This document shows, one piece after another, positions 58,435-64,000 of a DNA stretch of 64,000 nt. Below the pieces are notes generated by a model. That model did not search any database. It was not told the DNA's origin and was given only the letters and a program-made list of their open reading frames with translations. Every line of letters begins with the position of its first letter. Position 1 is the stretch's first letter. This DNA comes from Chryseobacterium aahli (GTDB taxonomy: Bacteria; Bacteroidota; Bacteroidia; Flavobacteriales; Weeksellaceae): positions 1-64,000 of the forward strand of contig NZ_JALDNB010000009.1 in assembly GCF_022699665.1 (NCBI RefSeq), given 5' to 3'. The translations under genes were made by a program, and so were the position numbers.

Positions 58435-58971
58435 TTATCTTCTCCTTCTTCCTCCTGAATAATTTCTTGTAGGATCTTTCATGAGTTCTCTGTTAACAGT
58501 AGCAACTTTACCCGTACAACGTATCAGCTCATTACGTGCAAATTCTTTCTTGTTCGATGCATCGATAATTTTTGTTTTAAGATTCAGCATCGGATTGATG
58601 TGATTAAGCAAAGAAGAATAATGTTTGAGGTTATCGGCACTATCGGCACCTATGACTCTCCTAACTTCATCAATCTCATCAGCAATCTGACGGCGTAGCG
58701 GAATATCATTATCCACCGCAGCAATATCTAATGAGGCTATATGATATTGAAGACTATCTACCATGATTTTCATGGCCTTAGAACGAGCCATCAATTTTTC
58801 ATAATCTTCTACTTCCTTCTCCATTCCCACACGCTGCGTGTGGTAACTTTTAAAAAAGAAAAATACGGTACAGAAAGAAATTAAGGATAAGATAACAAAC
58901 GATAAGATAAATTTCCAGATGCCTACCCTGACATCGGATGTATTCAATTTTTTATCTCTAGTTGTAGACAT
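58435..58971 (-). CDS. tssO: TssO-type T6SSiii inner-membrane protein, first
   Basis: 178 aa: one membrane helix (about 16-38, FILSFVILSLISFCTVFFFF), a long coiled-coil segment (EKEVEDYEKLMARSKAMKIMVDSLQ), and a basic end (GGRRRR). It is the first gene of the membrane-complex operon and is divergent from the LuxR-type regulator gene. The TssO name is by position and layout, with moderate certainty. Confidence 0.62.
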   Translation of the reverse strand: MSTTRDKKLNTSDVRVGIWKFILSFVILSLISFCTVFFFFKSYHTQRVGMEKEVEDYEKLMARSKAMKIMVDSLQYHIASLDIAAVDNDIPLRRQIADEIDEVRRVIGADSADNLKHYSSLLNHINPMLNLKTKIIDASNKKEFARNELIRCTGKVATVNRELMKDPTRNYSGGRRRR

Positions 58972-59149
58972 AGTTGTGATTTGATTTGGAATGTGAAAAT
59001 AGAAAAAAAATACTTATGCACAAAATTAAATATGGACTTTGCAACATATTTACAATTATTTAATGTTAAGTTTAATTTTGCAATCCGAAAGATTTTCATA
59101 CTTTAGTGATCAAAATTTTATTTTACCACTACCAAATCACAAAAATAAA

Positions 59150-59821
59150 ATGAGCAAAATATTAACCAATACGGTTCGGTTTTCCATTGCCGACAGCGAT
59201 TTTTATTTTAAAAAAATAATGATCAAAACGCTTTTGGAAAATCCTTTTAATATGCTTCTCAATGACTGCAACAATGGTCATGAGCTCATCCACAGGATCT
59301 ACAGAAAACAGGAAGATGTTTTTATTGTAGAACTCTTCATGCCGGTACTCAGTGGCCTTGAAGCCATAAAATTTATCCGAAAAAATAATGAAGATACCCC
59401 TATCATCACTTATTCCGGGACATATCAGGAAGATATGGCCGATATTTTAGAAAAAATTCCAAACATTTATTATTGTCAGAAAAATAGCAATGTTATTAAA
59501 GATTTAATCAAAGGGCAGATTACTTCACAAGATTTTGATTACCAAGCGTACTCAGAAAGTTGGAAGCAGCAACCTTTGGCCGTGCAGGAATACATGAATC
59601 GACAGAAAAAGAGCCAGGAAGAGCTCTCTTCTACAGAGATCCAGCTGATGAAATTTTGCTATGAAGGCTTCAGTAACAAAGAGATAGGTGAACAACTGAA
59701 CCTGAGCACCAGAACAATTGACACCTATATCAACAGACTTACAGAAAAGCTTGGTTTAAAAACAAAACTTCACCTCATCCGCTTCTGTGTAGAAAACGGA
59801 TACTATAATTCGAGTATGTAA
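59150..59821 (+). CDS. LuxR-type response regulator with Glu at the phospho-acceptor position
   Basis: 223 aa from MSKILTN (frame open to 59039, extension rejected). The N-terminal receiver domain keeps the acidic pair (IADSD, D15/D17), the T/S switch (ITYSGT) and Lys (CQKNSN). Where the phosphorylated Asp should be, IVELFMPVLSG has Glu61. The C-terminal LuxR HTH is clear (LSSTEIQLMKFCYEGFSNKEIGEQLNLSTRTIDTYINRL). A Glu mimics phospho-Asp, so it may be constitutively active. It lies head-to-head with the T6SS membrane-complex operon and is a candidate regulator of it and of the hcp operators. Confidence 0.85.
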   Translation: MSKILTNTVRFSIADSDFYFKKIMIKTLLENPFNMLLNDCNNGHELIHRIYRKQEDVFIVELFMPVLSGLEAIKFIRKNNEDTPIITYSGTYQEDMADILEKIPNIYYCQKNSNVIKDLIKGQITSQDFDYQAYSESWKQQPLAVQEYMNRQKKSQEELSSTEIQLMKFCYEGFSNKEIGEQLNLSTRTIDTYINRLTEKLGLKTKLHLIRFCVENGYYNSSM

Positions 59822-59896
59822 AAGGTGTTTTTGTGGAGTAAAACCGTACTAAATATAAAATTCTCAGCGTCTTAACCGAAATATTTTCGTTACTAA

Positions 59897-59929
59897 TTTG
59901 TTACTATTCAATTTTTTTAACTAAATTTG
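59897..59929 (+). promoter_or_regulatory. promoter of the HU gene
   Basis: TTTG (59897-59900), 21 bp, then TAAATTTG (59922-59929): an excellent match to the Bacteroidota -33/-7 pattern, with the ATG 31 bp downstream. Confidence 0.6.
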
Positions 59930-59959
59930 CACACCTAAAATTTAAAATTAAAAAAGGAA

Positions 59960-60250
59960 ATGACAAAGGCAGAATTGGTAAACACCATCTCAAATAAATT
60001 GGGAACAGAAAAGAATGAAACACAGAAAGTTGTAGAAGCTTTTATGCAGGAGATCAGGACTTCTATGTATAATGGGGACAATGTTTACTTAAGAGGTTTT
60101 GGATCTTTCATCGTTAAAACTAGAGCAGCAAAAACGGGAAGAAACATTTCTAAGAACACTGCAATAGAGATTCCTGCACATAATATTCCTGCTTTCAAGC
60201 CATCAAAATCTTTTGTGGAGAAAGTGAAAACTAAAGTTGCAGTAAAATAA
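59960..60250 (+). CDS. HU-family DNA-binding protein
   Basis: 96-aa histone-like protein. Typical HU segments are TKAELVNTISNKLG, RGFGSFIVKTRAAKTGRNI and IEIPAHNIPAFKPSKSFVEKVK. Bends and packages DNA as a dimer. Followed by the gene for a tiny basic ribosomal-type protein and the RNase E/G gene, an order I recall as common in this phylum. Confidence 0.93.
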   Translation: MTKAELVNTISNKLGTEKNETQKVVEAFMQEIRTSMYNGDNVYLRGFGSFIVKTRAAKTGRNISKNTAIEIPAHNIPAFKPSKSFVEKVKTKVAVK

Positions 60251-60297
60251 GAATAACAATTGAATATTAACTAGTTACACAAAAAAAATTTAACATT

Positions 60298-60387
60298 ATG
60301 CCAAGCGGAAAGAAAAGAAAAAGACACAAGGTTGCAACACACAAAAGAAAGAAAAGAAGAAGAGCGAACAGACATAAGAAAAAATAA
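60298..60387 (+). CDS. 29-residue highly basic ribosome-type protein (bL38 candidate)
   Basis: ATG at 60298, stop at 60385-60387: 29 residues of which well over half are Lys, Arg or His (start MPSGKKRKRHKV, end RHKKK). Small basic proteins of this composition sit in the ribosome, and a protein named bL38 has been reported in the Flavobacterium johnsoniae ribosome; the identity with that protein is from memory. It is in the HU-to-RNase E/G interval and too short for ordinary gene callers. A terminator follows at 60417-60463. Confidence 0.7.
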   Translation: MPSGKKRKRHKVATHKRKKRRRANRHKKK

Positions 60388-60416
60388 TCTCAACTAGAGA
60401 TTTTGTAATATAATAA

Positions 60417-60463
60417 TATAGTTGGTGTTTATATTTTTTTAATATTCACCAACTATATTTTTT
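60417..60463 (+). terminator. terminator after the small basic gene
   Basis: The stem TATAGTTGGTG / CACCAACTATA (60417-60427 with 60447-60457) is followed by Ts. Confidence 0.7.
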
Positions 60464-60602
60464 GTTTGTTACCACAAGATTTCAGAAAAATTCAGGCTAA
60501 AATTAATATCAGAATTTCGAAAATTTAGCATTAAATTTAAAAAAGAAAAATACTAATCAATATCTGAATCAACTTTAATCTAAAAAAATATCTTATATCA
60601 AA

Positions 60603-62165
60603 ATGAAGAAAGAACTTATAATTTCGCACGAAGATGAGCTTACAAAGATTGCTTTATTGGAAGACGGAAGATTATGTGAACTTCATGAGGAAGAAGACAA
60701 AAATGACTTCGTAGTCGGAGATTTATTTATAGGAAAAGTAAAAAAACTGGCTCCAAACCTTAATGCAGCATTTGTAAATATCGGATACGATAAAGACGCT
60801 TTTCTGCACTATCAGGATCTCGGACCTCAGTATCTTACCTATAAAAAATTTCTAAAAGACACGGTTTCTAAAAAACAAAACGCTTCAAGTTTAAAAAATT
60901 TCGAAATACAACCCGAAATTGACAAAAACGGAAATGTAGATAAAGTAATCGCTAAAGATGACGTTGTCATTTTACAGATTACAAAAGAACCCATCTCCAC
61001 GAAAGGCCCGAGAATATCTACTCAGATTTCTCTCACGGGTCGTTTTTTGGTCTTGATACCGTTTGATAATAAAGTTTCTATCTCAAAAAAAATCGGTAGT
61101 TCTGAAGAGAAAATAAGACTCAGAACTTTGATTGACAGTATAAAGCCGGAAGGTTTTGGGGTCATCATCAGAACCGTTGCCGAAGGCAAGAAAGTCGCTG
61201 ATCTTCACAATGATATGAATCAACTGATTCAGAAATGGGAAAATACTTTTAAGAATATTCAGAAAAATAAAGTCCCTTCTAAAGTATTGAGTGAAGACGA
61301 TAAGGCGTCGTCTATTTTAAGAGATAATTTCAACCAGGATTTTGTAAACGTCTTCTGTGACGACGAACAAATGGTTGAAGAAATGAAAAATTATCTGGAA
61401 GTCATTGCTCCTGAACGAAAAAATATTGTTCAGTTTTATGATTCCCACATTCCTCTCCTCGAATATTATAACGTTGAAAAGCAGCTTAAACAAAGCTTTG
61501 GCAAACACGTAAATATTCCAAGTTCAAAAGGTGCTTACCTTGTGATAGAACACACTGAAGCATTGCACGTAATCGACGTCAACTCCGGAAATAATATTAC
61601 AACCGGAAACGTTGCCACCAAAGAACACGGTCTCAACGTGAACAAAATGGCAGCCACAGAAATAGCAAGACAGCTACGTCTACGTGATATGGGTGGTATT
61701 ATCGTTATCGATTTTATCGACATGATCAACCCAGATCACAGAAGAGATTTGTTTGAACATCTGAAAACAGAAATGAGCCGCGACAAAGCTCGCCACAAGA
61801 TTCTGCCTCCAAGTAAATTTGGACTGATACAGATCACCAGACAGAGAAACCGTCCGGAAAAACAAATCGACATCAAAGAAGAAAACCCCAACAAAGACGG
61901 AGAAATTGTAGCTCCAATTGTCATTGTTGAGAAAATGGAAGACACCATCAGAACCATCATGCAAAAAGGCGACAAAGGAAAACTTTACCTGCATGTACAC
62001 CCTTTCGTTGAAGCTTTCCTTACCAAAGGACTTAAAAGCATACAAATGAAATGGTTTTTGAAGTACAAAAAATGGGTGACCATTATCCCAAGGGATTCTT
62101 TCAAATATTTAGAATACAAAATCTACAATTCGAAAAAAGAAGAATTAAGCGGATATTCTAATTAG
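60603..62165 (+). CDS. rng: RNase E/G family ribonuclease
   Basis: 520 aa. N-terminal S1-type RNA-binding domain (DLFIGKVKKLAPNLNAAFVNIGYDKDAFLHYQDL), then the RNase E/G catalytic region with VIDVNSGNN (metal-binding Asp) and GGIIVIDFIDM, and the family's KFGLIQITRQR. It is of RNase G length, without the long RNase E scaffold. Processes rRNA and decays mRNA. The C-terminal HPFVEAFLTKG segment lacks the usual Zn-link CPxCxG signature, as is common in this phylum. Confidence 0.93.
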   Translation: MKKELIISHEDELTKIALLEDGRLCELHEEEDKNDFVVGDLFIGKVKKLAPNLNAAFVNIGYDKDAFLHYQDLGPQYLTYKKFLKDTVSKKQNASSLKNFEIQPEIDKNGNVDKVIAKDDVVILQITKEPISTKGPRISTQISLTGRFLVLIPFDNKVSISKKIGSSEEKIRLRTLIDSIKPEGFGVIIRTVAEGKKVADLHNDMNQLIQKWENTFKNIQKNKVPSKVLSEDDKASSILRDNFNQDFVNVFCDDEQMVEEMKNYLEVIAPERKNIVQFYDSHIPLLEYYNVEKQLKQSFGKHVNIPSSKGAYLVIEHTEALHVIDVNSGNNITTGNVATKEHGLNVNKMAATEIARQLRLRDMGGIIVIDFIDMINPDHRRDLFEHLKTEMSRDKARHKILPPSKFGLIQITRQRNRPEKQIDIKEENPNKDGEIVAPIVIVEKMEDTIRTIMQKGDKGKLYLHVHPFVEAFLTKGLKSIQMKWFLKYKKWVTIIPRDSFKYLEYKIYNSKKEELSGYSN

Positions 62166-62536
62166 AAAAACACAAAAGGCCTTCAGAATTTTCTGAAGGT
62201 TTTTTTATTTTCTTATTCTCAAAATACAATTTTAAAAATTTTGAATACCATAGTCACCAAATGTAAATGACTAATGACTTCTTAAATATAAAATAAATCC
62301 CTACCTGAATAAAAAAAACAGCTAAATTATACCGTTAAGCATTATCAGTAAAGGGATTAACAACTTCATTAAAAAGCAAAAATTAAAATAATTCACAATT
62401 AATAGATTTTATAATTTTAAAATTGCGAAAAAAATAAAATAACATCACTTATATTACATTATTCAGTAAAAATTTACGTTTATACACCAAAAACATATGG
62501 TTTTTTCGTATATTTATATACTGAAAACTAAGACCG
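62166..62536. other. intergenic region upstream of the LuxR-type gene
   Basis: 371 bp, AT-rich, no gene. It holds the rng terminator (62180-62210) at its start and the promoter of the LuxR-type gene at its end. Nothing else stands out. Confidence 0.4.
62180..62210 (+). terminator. terminator of rng
   Basis: The stem CCTTCAGAA / TTCTGAAGG (62180-62188 with 62191-62199) is followed by a T-run. Confidence 0.8.
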
Positions 62537-63184
62537 ATGAAACCTAATTTAACTATTTTTGATGAGCCTCTCTTGTACACGGAAGGTCTATCTAAACTCC
62601 TTGTGCAAAACAAAATTTTTAGTTCTATAGAAATTTTTAATACTTCCGAAGGTTTATACAATCACGTTAAAGACAATCCACCGGAATATCTCATGATCAG
62701 CTCAAATATTTTGATGTTAAGTGATCTTTATCATTGCATTGATAATGTGATATCACAAAACAATAATATCAAAATCATGGTGATAGGAAATTCTTACGAT
62801 GTCATCGTGATCAGAAAACTTTTTAACAAAGGCATCAAAAGTTATCTTGATAAGAACAGCAGCTATGACGAATTTATAAAATCTGTGAACGCTCTGAGCT
62901 CAAACGAAATTTACGTTTGTGAATATGCAAAGAAAATGATGATTAACTTCATCAGCAACGAACAGGAAAAGCAAAGCCCAAGCATAAAAGAACCACTAAC
63001 AAGACGAGAGCTTGAAATTCTTAAGCTAATTTGTGATGGTCACAGCAGTAAAGATATTGGCGGGCAACTTTTTATCAGCATCAATACTGTGGAAACTCAT
63101 CGAAAAAGAATCTTAATGAAATTGAACGTAAAAAACTCTGTAGGTGTAGTAAAATATGCACTTGAAAATAATATCTTCAGCTAA
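62537..63184 (+). CDS. LuxR-type regulator with degenerate receiver domain
   Basis: 215 aa. The N-terminal 120 residues follow the receiver pattern (LTIFDEPLLYTEGLSKLL with the acidic entry; later IMVIGNSYD and GIKSYLDKNSS with the conserved Lys), but the phospho-acceptor stretch reads YLMISSNILML, with no Asp. The C-terminal LuxR HTH is intact (LTRRELEILKLICDGHSSKDIGGQLFISINTVETHRKRIL). Phosphorylation at the usual residue is thus not possible, so activity may be set by expression or a ligand. Stands alone. Confidence 0.82.
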   Translation: MKPNLTIFDEPLLYTEGLSKLLVQNKIFSSIEIFNTSEGLYNHVKDNPPEYLMISSNILMLSDLYHCIDNVISQNNNIKIMVIGNSYDVIVIRKLFNKGIKSYLDKNSSYDEFIKSVNALSSNEIYVCEYAKKMMINFISNEQEKQSPSIKEPLTRRELEILKLICDGHSSKDIGGQLFISINTVETHRKRILMKLNVKNSVGVVKYALENNIFS

Positions 63185-63207
63185 TTCAAAATATTTAGAC
63201 GAAAAAA

Positions 63208-63239
63208 AATCAAAACCCATTAAGGTTTTGATTTTTTTG
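63208..63239 (+). terminator. bidirectional terminator between convergent genes
   Basis: The stem AATCAAAACC / GGTTTTGATT (63208-63217 with 63224-63233) is followed by TTTTTTG, and A-rich sequence on the other side serves the minus-strand gene. Confidence 0.65.
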
Positions 63240-63262
63240 TTTCATCAAGTATCTATAAGCCT

Positions 63263-64000
63263 CTATTCATAATCCGCCATCTCACCGTTTGTAAATAATA
63301 CCGCACGGGTAAAATCAATCATTAAATTATTTAAATCAATTACCACAATATTTTTCTGAGAAATATTGTCATTTGAAGTATTCATTAATATTATTTGAGA
63401 ATTATTGGGTGAGAATCTAGGATCCAAATCATTTGTCCCAAGAGGTCTGTCACTCTCTACCGTAACATCTACAACCGAACTGTTTGCCAGATTATAAATA
63501 AAAACATGAGAATCTAACTGTCTGTAATTGGCATCCTGATATCCTGAAACATCATGCGTGTAGAGTAGTTTTTGTCCGTCCACAGAAAAATTAAGTCCGC
63601 CGGTCGCACCCGTGAGAGCTGAAAAAATATTTTGCAAAACATTCCCAAGCATATCGATAATAAAAATTTTGGTATTGTAACCGCTAAAGTTATTGGTCTT
63701 TATTGCAATTTTGCTGTTGTCATAGCTCCAATCTGCTTCTGAAATCAGGCTTCCATCAGGAGTTGTGTAAATAAGCTGCTGCCCGGTACCATCTTTATTA
63801 ATTCTATATAATTTATCAAAATTTGAATAAATAAATGCGCTGCCACTTGTATTCCAAGAAAAATCTAATTCATCCTGATTAAAACCTGCAACCGGAATTT
63901 GGGTCACTTTAAAAAGATTGCTTCCATCAGGATTGACGGTGAAAATATGACTTCCGCCTGCATCGTTTCTTAAAAATGCAACAAGCCCGGCATTATTGTT
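63263..64000 (-). CDS. TolB-type beta-propeller protein, 5' end outside the window
   Basis: The minus-strand frame is open from the window edge (64000) to the stop at 63263, at least 245 residues, so the gene is partial. Repeated WD40-like/PD40 blades are visible: SHIFTVNPDGSNLFKVT, ELDFSWNTSGSAFIYSN, SEADWSYDNSKIAIKTN, GLNFSVDGQKLLYTHD and DPRFSPNNSQIILMNTS. Such propellers sit in periplasmic or surface proteins that bind partners or sugars. A short internal GTG is not the real start. Full length unknown. Confidence 0.75.
   Translation of the reverse strand, partial: NNNAGLVAFLRNDAGGSHIFTVNPDGSNLFKVTQIPVAGFNQDELDFSWNTSGSAFIYSNFDKLYRINKDGTGQQLIYTTPDGSLISEADWSYDNSKIAIKTNNFSGYNTKIFIIDMLGNVLQNIFSALTGATGGLNFSVDGQKLLYTHDVSGYQDANYRQLDSHVFIYNLANSSVVDVTVESDRPLGTNDLDPRFSPNNSQIILMNTSNDNISQKNIVVIDLNNLMIDFTRAVLFTNGEMADYE

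Noticed and set aside
42778..58971. Contractile phage-tail-like (PVC/eCIS) cluster instead of T6SS
   Set aside because: TssO/P/R-type membrane proteins, Hcp-type tube proteins and effector-immunity pairs point to T6SSiii; no tape measure or AAA+ of eCIS type is seen.

Overview
The window looks like the chromosome of a low-GC Bacteroidota of the Chryseobacterium / Weeksellaceae type. The signs are a SusC/SusD pair, an Oar-like TonB receptor, a T9SS sorting tail, a GLPGLI protein, an S46 dipeptidyl peptidase, promoters of the TTG...TAnnTTTG type, little sign of Shine-Dalgarno sequences, and a type VI secretion system of the Bacteroidota-specific subtype iii. No species call is possible from sequence reading alone.

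Layout. (1) 1-1040: a 360-bp unit made of a tRNA 3' end, a hairpin and a small GIY-YIG nuclease gene is present twice in tandem, plus a truncated third copy. The third copy abuts a remnant of an RteC-type conjugative-element regulator, so this looks like a mobile-element boundary at a tRNA gene. (2) 1258-3362: two adjacent class I terpene synthase genes. (3) 3.5-6.3 kb: a secreted SH3-type protein, prmA and an SDR reductase. (4) 6.4-16.7 kb, minus strand: metallophosphoesterase, SusD, SusC, glycerophosphodiester phosphodiesterase and an Oar-like TonB receptor, readable as an outer-membrane uptake set for phosphorylated substrates. (5) 17-36.9 kb: housekeeping and accessory genes, including ligA, a secreted LRR protein, an acetyltransferase, a LuxR regulator, MgtC, a Crp/Fnr protein, a DPP11-like peptidase, an M16 peptidase, GLPGLI, YdeI, a lipoprotein gene with no ordinary start codon, DUF4256, an orphan Imm22-like gene and polA.

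(6) 37.3-59.8 kb is the most interesting part: a T6SSiii island read from right to left. It starts with membrane-complex genes (a TssO pair, PKD-domain TssP, TssR). Next is a PAAR-like / effector / immunity / adaptor unit whose effector carries both a lambda-type lytic transglycosylase and an M23 endopeptidase. Two duplicated hcp-vgrG-cargo modules follow. One carries a predicted caspase-like (H145/C193) effector with a lipoprotein partner. The other carries a PAAR-like/Hint/HNH-type nuclease toxin with a SUKH immunity protein. Both hcp genes share the same upstream design: two GTAGT-N3-ACTAC palindromes 21 bp apart, starting exactly 50 bp upstream of the -7 box. A LuxR-type regulator whose phospho-acceptor Asp is replaced by Glu is transcribed divergently from the membrane-complex operon and is a candidate to act there. 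Sheath, baseplate and ClpV genes are not in the window.

(7) 59.9-64 kb: HU, a 29-residue very basic ribosome-type protein (too short for usual gene calling), an RNase E/G homologue, a LuxR regulator with a degenerate receiver domain, and the 3' part of a beta-propeller protein cut by the window edge.
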